Counted from the first letter of the stretch, positions 52,534-61,825 are shown. The stretch is 64,000 bases of DNA from Alphaproteobacteria bacterium (GCA_012103295.1 WLXB01000005.1:1-64000); one strand, 5' to 3'. A program made the numbers and translations. The notes: a model not told the origin generated them from the sequence alone.

Positions 52534-53357
52534 GTGAGATGCCTAAAACCGATCAATTGGCGGGGAAGGTGGTGCTGATTACTGGCGGCACGTCCGGTCT
52601 TGGTCGATGGACGACATTGATCACGGCGGCCCAGGGTGCCACCGTGATTTACTCCGGTCGAAACGCCGAGGGTGCCGCTGAAACAGATCGGCGCCTTAAT
52701 GAAGCAGGTCTCAAGGCGGAATATTTACCTCACGACGTCACTAAGGAAGATGAGTGGCAGAGTGTGATGGATAACGTATTGAAGCGTTATGGTCGCTTGG
52801 ACGGTTTGGTCAATAACTCGGGCGTGTCGCGCCTGAAGCCGATGGATCAGCTCTCGCTGGAAGACCTGGAGTATCTGTTGTCGGTCAATGTCGATGGCAT
52901 GTTCTTGGGTACGCAGTACGCCTTCCGCGTGATGAAGATGCGCGGCGGGTCCATCGTCAATATATCTGCGCTCAACGCCTTACGCGGCTCGCCCAATTCA
53001 ACGGGCTACGGCATGGCGAAAGCGGGGACCACTCATCTCGCCAGAGCAGCCGCGATTGAAGGGCGCAAATACGGTATTCGTGCCAACGCTGTTCACCCTG
53101 GTGTCCTGTTTGAAGACGGTGACAAAGCGTCTCCCGGTGCCATTGCCTTATTCGGCGAAGAGGGGGCGCAAAAATTTGTTCAGTTCAATATCGATACAAC
53201 ACCCCTTGGTCGGCTCGGACACCCCCGTGATATTGGAACGGCAGTGGCTTTTCTTTTGTCGGATGCGTCTCGCCATGTCACCGGCACCGCCGTATCTGTT
53301 GATGGTGGTCGGATGGCCGGCGAATATTTGCATCATGGCATTAAGTCTCAAAAATAA
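52530..53357 (+). CDS. Short-chain dehydrogenase/reductase
   Basis: A 275-residue classical SDR: VLITGGTSGLGRWT (TGxxxGLG), NNSGV, the Ser of IVNISALNALRG, and the catalytic Tyr-Lys in YGMAKAG, with AVHPGVLFEDGD and the terminal VSVDGGRMAGEY. ATGA overlap with the degenerate SDR, hence translational coupling. It oxidises or reduces a hydroxyl/ketone, plausibly a step in the island pathway. Followed by the VOC gene after 17 bases. Confidence 0.9.
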   Translation: MSEMPKTDQLAGKVVLITGGTSGLGRWTTLITAAQGATVIYSGRNAEGAAETDRRLNEAGLKAEYLPHDVTKEDEWQSVMDNVLKRYGRLDGLVNNSGVSRLKPMDQLSLEDLEYLLSVNVDGMFLGTQYAFRVMKMRGGSIVNISALNALRGSPNSTGYGMAKAGTTHLARAAAIEGRKYGIRANAVHPGVLFEDGDKASPGAIALFGEEGAQKFVQFNIDTTPLGRLGHPRDIGTAVAFLLSDASRHVTGTAVSVDGGRMAGEYLHHGIKSQK

Positions 53358-53374
53358 CCCTAGGAGGACTCACG

Positions 53375-53935
53375 ATGAAATCGCTGTATTTCTGCATTGC
53401 TGGTGCACTATCGCTGGGGTTCGCCTCCGCGGCGTTTGCAGACGAGGTCAATCATCAAAGCCTGTTGCTTCGCTCCGTGGCGGTGACCTGCAAGGTTGAA
53501 GAGTCGATTGCTTTTTATCGCGATATCATGGGGCAAGAGGTCATAGAGGACCAAACATTCACGGGCAGCGGTATTCAAAAGTACATTGATGTTGAAGACG
53601 GGGGCGCCGTGCGCTTCGTCATCATGGGGGGGTCAGGCAAATACCCCGGTGGTCAAGTGGTTGGCGGCAATATCGCGTTCATGGCGATTGTCGACACAGA
53701 TGACCCGGCGTGTAGCGGTGACGTCGAGAATCGCCGTGGCCGCCAAGGATCCACCATTCTGCCGCATCGGGTCAGTAATATTGATGAAATCGCCAAGCGG
53801 GCCAAAGCTGCTGGTCATGAAATTTTATTTGATGTCAAAGCCTCGGGCACTGGATTATCCCGCAATATGATGTTGTTTGACCCTAACGGTAATATCGTCG
53901 AAGTGTTTCAAATCAACGTTACGCGGATCAGATAA
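53375..53935 (+). CDS. Exported VOC (glyoxalase/dioxygenase-fold) protein
   Basis: A 186-residue protein with a signal peptide (MKSLYFCIAGALSLGFASAAFADE). The VOC fold shows LLLRSVAVTCKVEESIAFYRDIMGQEVIED, RFVIMGG, and the terminal SRNMMLFDPNGNIVEVFQI, where the Glu and His positions for metal binding are partly present (EVFQ and VAV replacing the typical His). It may bind metal or a small lactone. SD sequence CTAGGAGG. Follows the SDR and precedes the 607-residue secreted protein. Function unknown. Confidence 0.75.
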   Translation: MKSLYFCIAGALSLGFASAAFADEVNHQSLLLRSVAVTCKVEESIAFYRDIMGQEVIEDQTFTGSGIQKYIDVEDGGAVRFVIMGGSGKYPGGQVVGGNIAFMAIVDTDDPACSGDVENRRGRQGSTILPHRVSNIDEIAKRAKAAGHEILFDVKASGTGLSRNMMLFDPNGNIVEVFQINVTRIR

Positions 53936-53992
53936 TCTAAAAATTCCCTTAGTCGTATACAGTGTATAGGCAATGGGAGAGGCGGCATTTCG

Positions 53993-55816
53993 ATGAAAAA
54001 TACATGGATGACCTTAATTGCGGCTCTCATCTGTTTCGTGGGGGCGACGGCCATGGCTGCGGACACCCGCAAAGTCGGCGTGCTGTATGTGGTTCATGGC
54101 GGCGTTGATAGTACAAACGTGCAAGTCCTGTGGGACAGCACGATGCAGATTTTTTCTTACGACCAGCACTCTGCAATTTACCAGCGGGTTATCTGGAATG
54201 AAGACGTATGGCCTACGGTGATGGCGTTTGGCGATGGCCAAAGCTACAGCAATGTCGCGTCTCAACTCGATAAATATGCCTTTGAAGACGAGCGCATTGG
54301 TCACGACCCTAACAATCAACTTACTGAAAAACAGATGAGCGATATGACGGCTGCGCTCAAAAAGCGAGAAGCTGATTTGGGCGTAACCTTTGTTGTCGAC
54401 AAAGCGCAGTGGCTTGGCCCGACAGATCAAACAAAATACCTGCCTGAGCCGCGTCGCCTCTATGAGCCTCAAATCGAAGGCGGTGCGCGCTTATCCTATT
54501 GCGGCAGCGAAACGGATGGAGGCCCGTGGCCTGATTGCGACCTGGAGCGCTACAATGTTGACGGCCCGGCTGAGCGCCTGCTGGCGCAAGGTGTCGACGA
54601 AATCATCATGATCGATATGACGACCGCCGGTGTTCGGTTCTGGAAGACCTATGACGTTGTCTCGCGTTCACGTGACGTGGTTGATCGCTACAATGCGACG
54701 CACGGAACAGATATTCCCGTGACCTGGGTCAACGATCCGACTGATTTGATGCGGGACTCATTCCCCCTAGAACCGCAAGGTTGGACTCGCAGCCTGGGTG
54801 CGCCGATTAAAGACCGAGCGGTGCCGCTAACCGACCGGCCTAGCCCGATTACAGAAGATCCAGAATTTGCTGCGCTCTATATTGATGGCATCGAGGCCCG
54901 CCTAAACCCCGCCATAGCAGATAAAGATACGGCGGTGATGTTTGTGAATCACTCAATCCGCGACGGCAACGAAGTGTATGACCCCAAGGTCAACGACACC
55001 GTGGCACTCAATAACCTCATTAAGGCGGAGGTCATGCGCACCCATCCTGACATTGATCCTGAAAACGTCATCGGGACTTGGATGGGGCTTCGCGTTGAGA
55101 ACCCCAACATCGAGCTCGGCGGTCGTGTGCGGTCCAATCTCGAGCGCTCGCGAGAAATGCGTGCTGAGAATCTTGGGCACCGGTGGCTGTACGAAACAGA
55201 CAAGGTACCGCCGGGCGGCGATCAGAAATATTTCTATTGGGACGGACTAGAGTACCTCAAGGATCGTGGCGCTAAGCACATTGTTGTCGTTTTCACCCAG
55301 GTCGTGATCGACTCCGTTCTCACCTTGGTTGAACTCCCCAATCAAATCGGTGCGGAGCTTGGAACGAAAACGTGGCTCTACGACGTTGATGGAGACTTTG
55401 ACCGTTACCCGGCTCATGGCATCCCGTTCGCTGATTACTGGGGGCGCCAGGTCCAAACTATGTGTCGCCCGGTCGACGCGCCCGTTGATGCGCCCAAGTC
55501 TGAGCCCTGCTGCTTTGTCATGGGGGGCTGCGGCACGTCACAGCCTTATCCACCGTTGCGGCAAACCCCAATTAATCGAGCAATGGAGGATACGGACCCC
55601 CATCTGGTGCGCGACCTCTCGGCCTATGGTGAGATCGGTTATGATCAAACGAATGGCGCGCCGGACGAAAACGGCCCTGTCCAGGATCAGTTCACCGGGA
55701 CATGGGCGATCTGGGCTCCTATCAGTGGTGATCCGCGTATGGGTGAGCTTCTAGCGGGTCATGTCGTCCGCCACATGGAGACGCGCCAGACAAAGGTTCA
55801 AAAAGCTGAACGATAG
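53993..55816 (+). CDS. Large secreted protein of unknown function (possible chelatase-like fold)
   Basis: A 607-residue protein with signal peptide (MKNTWMTLIAALICFVGATAMAADTR). It starts with KVGVLYVVHGGVDSTNVQVLWDSTM, reminiscent of the CbiX/HemH HG motif, and has a second similar segment AKHIVVVFTQVVIDSVLTLVELPNQIGAEL. Cys-rich patches occur (YCGSETDGGPWPDCDLERY; CRPVDAPVDAPKSEPCCFVMGGCGTSQP). The chelatase idea is a hint only; no family is recognised. GAGAGGCGG RBS. Upstream VOC gene 57 bases, downstream hydrolase at 55832. Confidence 0.5.
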   Translation: MKNTWMTLIAALICFVGATAMAADTRKVGVLYVVHGGVDSTNVQVLWDSTMQIFSYDQHSAIYQRVIWNEDVWPTVMAFGDGQSYSNVASQLDKYAFEDERIGHDPNNQLTEKQMSDMTAALKKREADLGVTFVVDKAQWLGPTDQTKYLPEPRRLYEPQIEGGARLSYCGSETDGGPWPDCDLERYNVDGPAERLLAQGVDEIIMIDMTTAGVRFWKTYDVVSRSRDVVDRYNATHGTDIPVTWVNDPTDLMRDSFPLEPQGWTRSLGAPIKDRAVPLTDRPSPITEDPEFAALYIDGIEARLNPAIADKDTAVMFVNHSIRDGNEVYDPKVNDTVALNNLIKAEVMRTHPDIDPENVIGTWMGLRVENPNIELGGRVRSNLERSREMRAENLGHRWLYETDKVPPGGDQKYFYWDGLEYLKDRGAKHIVVVFTQVVIDSVLTLVELPNQIGAELGTKTWLYDVDGDFDRYPAHGIPFADYWGRQVQTMCRPVDAPVDAPKSEPCCFVMGGCGTSQPYPPLRQTPINRAMEDTDPHLVRDLSAYGEIGYDQTNGAPDENGPVQDQFTGTWAIWAPISGDPRMGELLAGHVVRHMETRQTKVQKAER

Positions 55817-55831
55817 GGTGAAGGTTTGGCC

Positions 55832-56800
55832 ATGATGATCAGATTAGTTTTTGCTCTAGCATTCGTATTCCCCGTGGCCGCGTTTTCGGCGGACGCCTAT
55901 AAGCCGTTCACTGGGCCTCTTGATGTCGTTGTCGCTGACCAAATCGTTGTAGACGGAGATGACCGCGCACTGGCTCTTCGCGTGGCGTATCCGTCAAACG
56001 GCGGACCGTACCCTGTCGTTATTCTATCGCATGGTGGCGGCTGTATTGGCGGCAGTTACAGCATTGTTGGAGACCACTGGGCATCCCACGGGTACGTGGT
56101 GATCCAACCGACTCACCCTGACTCTCGATCCACAGGGTTCGACATGGCTACAGTTGAACCGCGAGTCATGGAAGGGATCGTGCGCCGACGCATGGTCGAT
56201 ATGTCTTTGGTGCTTGATCACTTGCGGCTCCTAGAAACCCAAGTTCCAGAGCTCGCTGGAAAAATGGATCACGAATCCCTCGTGGCAGCGGGGCATTCCA
56301 TGGGGGCGGCCACAACGCTTTCGGTGACCGGTATGGTCATCGAAAACCCGTTCAGTAGGCAAAAGATCGCTTCTCAGGAAGATCGCTTTGATGCCGCGCT
56401 GCTTCTCAGTGAGCCCGGCCACAACCCAACCTTACCCGAGGAGCCTTGGCGCGTTCTCTCGGTCCCCACCTTTGTTTACACGGGCACCGACGACTATGGC
56501 TCCGAGTCGCGCGAGAACTCAAATATTCCGTTTCAATACAGCATGGTGAGTGAAGCGCCAGACCAGGCCACGGCCAAACATCATCTTTGGATCGATGATG
56601 TTGATCATTATCTTGGCGGCGGTTGGTGTAGGGCGCCGTTGGAAGAGTCTTATGATCGTGAGGCCGTCACCATCCTAAACGGTGTAAGCACAGCCTTCCT
56701 TGATGCCTACGCGAAAACCGACCAAGCAGCGTTGGAATTCCTAGAATCGAATACCCTGCCGGCGGCGGCCGGATCGCGGCCGACCCTTAGCCAGCCTTAA
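55832..56800 (+). CDS. Exported alpha/beta hydrolase (dienelactone hydrolase/PAF acetylhydrolase-like)
   Basis: A 322-residue protein from ATG 55832; a TTG 6 bases upstream is unlikely given the AAGG spacing. Signal peptide ends ...AAFSADAY. GGPYPVVILSHGGGCIGG is the oxyanion region, and the nucleophile is in LVAAGHSMGAATTLSV (G-H-S-M-G). Asp and His candidates are in VYTGTDDYGSE and DDVDHYLGGG. This order resembles platelet-activating-factor acetylhydrolase/dienelactone hydrolase relatives. It follows the 607-residue gene by 15 bases, so probably one transcript. Confidence 0.85.
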   Translation: MMIRLVFALAFVFPVAAFSADAYKPFTGPLDVVVADQIVVDGDDRALALRVAYPSNGGPYPVVILSHGGGCIGGSYSIVGDHWASHGYVVIQPTHPDSRSTGFDMATVEPRVMEGIVRRRMVDMSLVLDHLRLLETQVPELAGKMDHESLVAAGHSMGAATTLSVTGMVIENPFSRQKIASQEDRFDAALLLSEPGHNPTLPEEPWRVLSVPTFVYTGTDDYGSESRENSNIPFQYSMVSEAPDQATAKHHLWIDDVDHYLGGGWCRAPLEESYDREAVTILNGVSTAFLDAYAKTDQAALEFLESNTLPAAAGSRPTLSQP

Positions 56801-56869
56801 TCGCGCGGAACGTCTTTCTCTTTCCTGGTCATCGGCCTAGGCTTTCCGAGGCAGATTGGGAGAGAGACC

Positions 56870-57904
56870 ATGCGACGTTTTATTTTGGCGCTAGCGCTAT
56901 TGGCATTTACCACGCCCGTATCAGCAACCAACTCAAAGCCTGAGCTGGCCAAGGTCCTTGAAGACCTGCTGGCCTGGCTTCCCGGCGAGTACACGTCGAT
57001 TCCGCAGGTTTTTTTGGAGCGCGCGCTGGGTGCGCCGCCCGATGGCGAGCATGAAATTTATTATCGTGTGTTTGCCGAGATTGACGCACCGCATTTGGCC
57101 GAGCACGTGATCTACACACAAATCCGTCTTGATGCTGACGACGGCACGGTATTCCCCGGCCAACAGGTTGTCTTCCTGATTTCTATCGATGAAGAAAAGA
57201 AATCGGTTTCAATCTCCGGCCGGCGCATCAAGGACGGCGAGAAATTTACCAACGCTCACCTTCACCCGGAGATGTGGCCCAATATCGAGCCCGACCCGGA
57301 CTTCGGTGGCAACTGTACGTTCAATTGGCGTCGCCACGGTCAACAGCTTCGCGGTCTTCTCGGCGAGCATGGTGAATGCACTATGGTTTCCAAAAACAGT
57401 GGTCAACAAATGACCTGGGACGCGGAATGGATTCTGAATCCCGAGCAGTTGTGGATTTACGACAACGGTTATTTTTCAGATGGAACTCTATTCGTTGGCC
57501 GTGAAGATCGCACCCATCTTCGTATGTCCAAGGCGAAGCGTTATGAGTGCTTTACCTCACTACGTTTTGAAGACGGTACAACCCAGGTCATCAATCCGTT
57601 CTTCATGCATGACCGGGGTGACATCTTCACATTTGAAACAACGGAAGCTGAGCCGCGTGAACTCCATATCGAATTTCTGAATTCACTGTGGCCGTCAAAC
57701 TCTGGGCGCAATTATGTCGATCTCCTGCGGTTGACATTGCATGACGGTGAGCCAGGCGAGTTCGCAGACGAAGACGTGCTCGGTTTTGCCTGGGCAGAAC
57801 CGGCCAGCAATCGAGTTGGTTTTACAACCGAATGGACGAGCGCCCGTTGCAAGGTCGCCAATCCGGACGACCCGAGGCTAAAAGCAGCAATGATGGGCGA
57901 GTAG
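56870..57904 (+). CDS. CpcT/CpeT-like secreted protein
   Basis: A 344-residue protein with signal peptide (MRRFILALALLAFTTPVSATNS). The mature part LEDLLAWLPGEYTSIPQVFLERA...YYRVFAEIDAPHLAEHVIYTQIR, CTFNWRRHGQQLRGLLGEHGECTMVSK and LWIYDNGYFSDGTLFVGRED follows the CpcT/CpeT (chromophore lyase) beta-barrel pattern, a family first known from cyanobacterial phycobiliprotein lyases. No phycobiliproteins are expected here, so it probably binds a tetrapyrrole-like or hydrophobic ligand in the periplasm. A C-terminal extension of about 120 residues is not part of the fold. GGGAGAGAGACC RBS. Confidence 0.65.
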   Translation: MRRFILALALLAFTTPVSATNSKPELAKVLEDLLAWLPGEYTSIPQVFLERALGAPPDGEHEIYYRVFAEIDAPHLAEHVIYTQIRLDADDGTVFPGQQVVFLISIDEEKKSVSISGRRIKDGEKFTNAHLHPEMWPNIEPDPDFGGNCTFNWRRHGQQLRGLLGEHGECTMVSKNSGQQMTWDAEWILNPEQLWIYDNGYFSDGTLFVGREDRTHLRMSKAKRYECFTSLRFEDGTTQVINPFFMHDRGDIFTFETTEAEPRELHIEFLNSLWPSNSGRNYVDLLRLTLHDGEPGEFADEDVLGFAWAEPASNRVGFTTEWTSARCKVANPDDPRLKAAMMGE

Positions 57905-57909
57905 GGGGC

Positions 57910-59343
57910 TTAAACAGCGGTCCCGCCGACGGTAAGCACGTCCAGCTTTAAGGTGGGTTGGCCGACACCAACTGGGACACCCTGGCCGTCTTTGCCACAG
58001 GTTCCGATGCCCGGATCGAGCATCATGTCATTGCCGATCATGGAGACTTCGGTCAGGCAATCGGGGCCATTACCAATCAGCGTTGCGCCTTTGACAGGTG
58101 CGCCGATCTTTCCATTCTCGATCATGTAAGCCTCCGTGGCCGAAAACACGAACTTTCCTGACGTAATGTCGACTTGGCCGCCGCCGAAGTTCACAGCGTA
58201 CAGACCTTTATCAACCGACTTGATGATTTCTTCTGGGTCGTGATCCCCATTCGCCATATAGGTGTTGGTCATGCGTGGCATGGGGTGATGCGAGTAGGAT
58301 TGTCTCCGGCCGTTGCCCGTCGGCTTGACCCCCATCAAGCGTGCATTGAGGCGGTCCTGCAAAAAGCCGACAAGAATACCGTCTTCAATCAAAGTGGTTT
58401 TGGATGTCGGGGTGCCTTCATCATCGATGGTCAATGAACCGCGTCGGTCCGTAATCGTGCCGTCATCAATCACGGTCACGCCTTTCGCCGCCACCTGCTT
58501 GCCCATTAGATCGTAAAACGCCGAAGTCTGCTTGCGGTTAAAGTCACCCTCAAGGCCGTGGCCGACAGCTTCATGAAGTAAGATGCCGGGCCAGCCTGGG
58601 CCCAGAACCACAGGCATTTCACCACCCGGAGTGTCGACACTCTCCAAATTGACCAGGGCCTGGCGCAAGGCTTCATCGACAGCCCCAGTCCAAGTGCTTT
58701 CGTCAAGGAAGTGACTGTAACTTGTCCGCCCACCTGTGCCGTAGGATCCCATCTCCATGCGGTCGCCCTCACCGACGACAATAGAGACATTCAAGCGAAT
58801 GAGAGGGCGGATGTCGCCGACGGACATTCCTCCAGCCCGCATGATCTGCACCGCTTGCCAGGATGCTGACATTGACGCCGAGACTTGTTTGATTTTGCTG
58901 TTCTTGCCGCGGGCGTACGTATCAATGGCCTCAAGGGTTTTGACTTTGGTTTCGTACGGAATAAGCGGGAGCGGGTTTTCATCTGTGTAGAGGGCGCGAT
59001 TTGTGCCTGTTGGCGGATCAGCCAATGTTCCGCCATGCCCTGTCTTCACCGCTTGCACGGTTTCCGCAGCCCGAGCGAGTGCGGCTTCGGTCATCGTGGT
59101 TGAATGAGCAAATCCCGTAGTTTCTCCAACTAACGCGCGCAGACCAAATCCCTGCTCCGTGTCGAACGACGCAGATCGAATTCGTCCGTCGTCAAAGCTC
59201 AGGCTTTCGGCTTGGCTGTACTCAAAATACAATTCGCCGTCGTCACAGCCGGACAGTGTGTCGGACACGGTTTTTTCGACCGACTGTTTGTCCATGCCGG
59301 TGCGGGTGAAAAAGAGATCGTCGGTGATGGAGAGATCGCTCAT
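57910..59343 (-). CDS. tldD: Metalloprotease TldD
   Basis: A 477-residue subunit of the TldD/TldE protease, which degrades or matures peptides including antitoxin CcdA and microcin-type substrates. The Zn site is GILLHEAVGHGLEGDFNRK (HExxxH). GVTVIDDGTITDRRGSLTIDDEGTPTSKTTLIEDG and SYSHHPMPRMTNTYM are family signatures. The C-terminus LDPGIGTCGKDGQGVPVGVGQPTLKL is conserved. Follows ctaA by 27 bases. Near cox genes in many alphaproteobacteria. Confidence 0.96.
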   Translation of the reverse strand: MSDLSITDDLFFTRTGMDKQSVEKTVSDTLSGCDDGELYFEYSQAESLSFDDGRIRSASFDTEQGFGLRALVGETTGFAHSTTMTEAALARAAETVQAVKTGHGGTLADPPTGTNRALYTDENPLPLIPYETKVKTLEAIDTYARGKNSKIKQVSASMSASWQAVQIMRAGGMSVGDIRPLIRLNVSIVVGEGDRMEMGSYGTGGRTSYSHFLDESTWTGAVDEALRQALVNLESVDTPGGEMPVVLGPGWPGILLHEAVGHGLEGDFNRKQTSAFYDLMGKQVAAKGVTVIDDGTITDRRGSLTIDDEGTPTSKTTLIEDGILVGFLQDRLNARLMGVKPTGNGRRQSYSHHPMPRMTNTYMANGDHDPEEIIKSVDKGLYAVNFGGGQVDITSGKFVFSATEAYMIENGKIGAPVKGATLIGNGPDCLTEVSMIGNDMMLDPGIGTCGKDGQGVPVGVGQPTLKLDVLTVGGTAV

Positions 59344-59370
59344 ATCGAGACGGTGTCCTTAATTTCGATG

Positions 59371-60456
59371 TTAGGCGGCTTCAAAGGCCGAGGTGGACGT
59401 TGCAGCGTTCGGTCGCTTTGCAGAAGGATGGACAAGACGGGCGATGGTCACACCCAATGTGAAAAGGATCAAGGCGCCCGTTTGGTGCAGTAAGGCAAGC
59501 CAAAGGGGGACAACCAGGAGCAGGGTTGCAATTCCAAGTCCCGCCTGAACGAACGCCATAGTGATAAAGCCGTTGGCCAGCGTTTTGATCCGCGCAGAAG
59601 CCTTGCTTCTGCTGATTCGCCACCACGTCGCACCAATCAAAGCAACGAGGGTCATGCCCAAGATTCGGTGATTGAACTGGACCGTCATAATGTTTTCGAA
59701 CCAATTCAAATACCAAGGAGCCATGTCATACAGGCCGTCTGGGATGATCTGACCGTCCATCAAAGGAAACGTGTTGTAGATCAGACCCGCGTTGAGCCCG
59801 GCGACAAACGCGCCTGAGACAACAACCAGCAAGACCGTCAGTGCAGCACCGAGGGCAAGGCGTGCCGTAACGGGTTCCGGCTCGGGTTCATCGGGTTCAT
59901 CGCTCGCCTTCACTCCTAGAGCGACCCAGATCAAAAGGCCGTATACGACAAAGGCCAGAGCCAGGTGCGCAGCCAATCGGTACTGACTGACATCGGGCCG
60001 ATCGACCAACCCGCTTGCAACCATGAACCAGCCGAGCACACCTTGGGCGCCGCCGAGAACGAGAAGGCCGCCCAAGGTCCAAGCGAACTTGCCACGGGCG
60101 CGGCCCGTCACGACAAACCATAAGAAGGGGAGTGCAAATGCGAAGCCAATTATACGCCCCCAGAGGCGATGCGTGTACTCAAGCCAATAGATGTCTTTGA
60201 AATCGTCGACGGTCATCCAGGAATTCACCTTCTGGAATTCCGGGTACTGCATGTAGTTCTCAAATTCTGCAGCCCACTCCCCGTCATTCAGTGGCGGTAG
60301 CAGGGTGAGGGGCTGCCACTCGACCATGGATAGTCCGGATTCCGTGAGGCGTGTCGCCCCTCCAAGAACAACCATGATGAAGACCATGCCTGCGCAAATC
60401 AGAAGCCACAGCCGCATGCGGCGAGCGTCAAGCGCTGAAGGTGTTGTAGACGTCAT
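59371..60456 (-). CDS. ctaA: Heme A synthase (COX15/CtaA family)
   Basis: A 361-residue membrane protein oxidising heme O to heme A for cytochrome c oxidase. Eight hydrophobic segments; LLICAGMVFIMVVLGGATRLTESGLSMVEWQP and WLEYTHRLWGRIIGFAFALPFLW carry a conserved His, QYRLAAHLALAFVVYG and FNHRILGMTLVALIGA and LHQTGALILFTLGVT carry others for heme. The GATRLTESGLS segment is diagnostic of the type 2 (alphaproteobacterial) CtaA. It is the first gene before tldD. Confidence 0.96.
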   Translation of the reverse strand: MTSTTPSALDARRMRLWLLICAGMVFIMVVLGGATRLTESGLSMVEWQPLTLLPPLNDGEWAAEFENYMQYPEFQKVNSWMTVDDFKDIYWLEYTHRLWGRIIGFAFALPFLWFVVTGRARGKFAWTLGGLLVLGGAQGVLGWFMVASGLVDRPDVSQYRLAAHLALAFVVYGLLIWVALGVKASDEPDEPEPEPVTARLALGAALTVLLVVVSGAFVAGLNAGLIYNTFPLMDGQIIPDGLYDMAPWYLNWFENIMTVQFNHRILGMTLVALIGATWWRISRSKASARIKTLANGFITMAFVQAGLGIATLLLVVPLWLALLHQTGALILFTLGVTIARLVHPSAKRPNAATSTSAFEAA

Positions 60457-60637
60457 AGTGGTGTCCGAGTGCCGGTCGGTGAATGGTGTCCTGCTGATTT
60501 AGGCGATCAATGGGCCCACAACAAGCCCGCAACAAACTTGTGTTAGCGTCTGCCGTCGGGGTAATGGGGTTACACCCCGCTTGAACCCCGTGTATCACTG
60601 CGGTAATTGGCCCTATTAACCCGAGTCGACCGACGTC

Positions 60638-61420
60638 ATGTCATCCGCTGTATCAGATGAGAAATGCCCCACCTACTCGGTTGTAGTCCCCGTTCTAAAC
60701 GAGGCTGGGAATATTCAGCCGTTGATTGATGAGATCGCTGTGGCGATGGCTAGCCTGGCTGGCAACTCAAACCACGAGATTGTCTATGTGGACGATGGGT
60801 CGACGGACGGAACCACGGCTGATCTCGGCGCGGCGGTCAAAACCAACAAGTGCCTGCGTGTTTTTCGTCATGCAGAACCGTGCGGGCAAAGCCAAGCATT
60901 GATTACTGGTATTGATCATGCACGGTCAGAGTGGATCATTACCCTTGATGGTGACGGTCAAAATGATCCGGCAGACATTCACAAATTAATCGAAGCGCGG
61001 GACAGTGCCGTCGCCGCGGAGCCCGGATACGCCGAACGCTTTCTCTATGTCGGCTATCGCCGTCGCCGCAACGATAGCCTCGCCCGGCGCTATCAGTCTT
61101 GGTTGGCCAACGACATTCGCGGTTGGATACTCGGTGACCACACGCCCGACAGTGGCTGTGGGCTTAAACTTTTCCGCCGCGGTGTTTTTCTTCAACTGCC
61201 CCGCTTCAACGCGCTACACCGGTTTTTGCCGGCGTTGGTCATCCGAACTGGTGGCCGTGTCGTGTCGGTCGACGTTTCCCATCGCCCGCGTCTGCGTGGC
61301 GTTTCTAAGTATGGTCTATGGCGGCGACTGGGCATCGGCATCATCGACCTATTCGGTGTGGTGTGGTTAATAGCCCGTTCCACACGCCCCGAAATCTCTG
61401 AACAAAAGGACGTCAAATGA
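60638..61420 (+). CDS. Family 2 glycosyltransferase (dolichol-phosphate mannosyltransferase-like)
   Basis: A 260-residue GT-A enzyme. YSVVVPVLNEAGNIQPLIDEI, VYVDDGSTDGTTADL (the DxD-like site), GHARSEWIITLDGDGQNDPADIHKL (the second Asp site) and HRPRLRGVSKYGLWRRLGIGIIDLFG. One hydrophobic C-terminal stretch (IGIIDLFGVVWLIA). These enzymes transfer a sugar to a lipid phosphate. Co-transcribed (ATGA overlap) with the LAB_N-domain gene, suggesting modification of lipid A or LPS. Confidence 0.88.
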   Translation: MSSAVSDEKCPTYSVVVPVLNEAGNIQPLIDEIAVAMASLAGNSNHEIVYVDDGSTDGTTADLGAAVKTNKCLRVFRHAEPCGQSQALITGIDHARSEWIITLDGDGQNDPADIHKLIEARDSAVAAEPGYAERFLYVGYRRRRNDSLARRYQSWLANDIRGWILGDHTPDSGCGLKLFRRGVFLQLPRFNALHRFLPALVIRTGGRVVSVDVSHRPRLRGVSKYGLWRRLGIGIIDLFGVVWLIARSTRPEISEQKDVK

Positions 61421-61737
61421 GTTGGTTTGTTACCTGGTTTGCCACCATGAATATTTTCAAGGCTTTCGGACTGCTGGGGCAGGCCGTATTTGGTTCCCGG
61501 TTTCTCGTTCAGTGGCTGGCCAGCGAGCGCCTCGGCAAGAGTGTAATTCCCCTGGCATTTTGGTACCTCAGCCTAATTGGCGGCGTGATCACCTTTTTTT
61601 ATGCGATCTATATTGAAGAGCCGGTGTTCATCATCGCGCAATTCGGCGGCATCGTGATTTACTCTCGAAATCTGTTCTTTATCTATCGGGATCACCGGGC
61701 GACTCACGGGCTGATGGGGCCGGATCGGGACGTCTAA
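61417..61737 (+). CDS. Lipid A biosynthesis N-terminal domain (LAB_N) membrane protein
   Basis: A 106-residue membrane protein with three or so helices. FKAFGLLGQAVFGSRFLVQWLASERLGKSVIPLAFWYLSLIGGVITFFYAIYIEEPVFIIAQFGGIVIYSRNLFFIYRDH matches LAB_N, which is seen alone or fused to LpxB-like enzymes. Overlaps the GT2 gene (ATGA at 61417). It likely forms a membrane partner for the glycosyltransferase. Confidence 0.85.
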   Translation: MSWFVTWFATMNIFKAFGLLGQAVFGSRFLVQWLASERLGKSVIPLAFWYLSLIGGVITFFYAIYIEEPVFIIAQFGGIVIYSRNLFFIYRDHRATHGLMGPDRDV

Positions 61738-61825
61738 GGCCTCACCCTGGCTCCGATAGGGCAAACCCCAGGACCTCTGCGCCCTTTGTCCCCCTAGGGA
61801 TGGCAAATTTTTCATAGTCAGGCTG

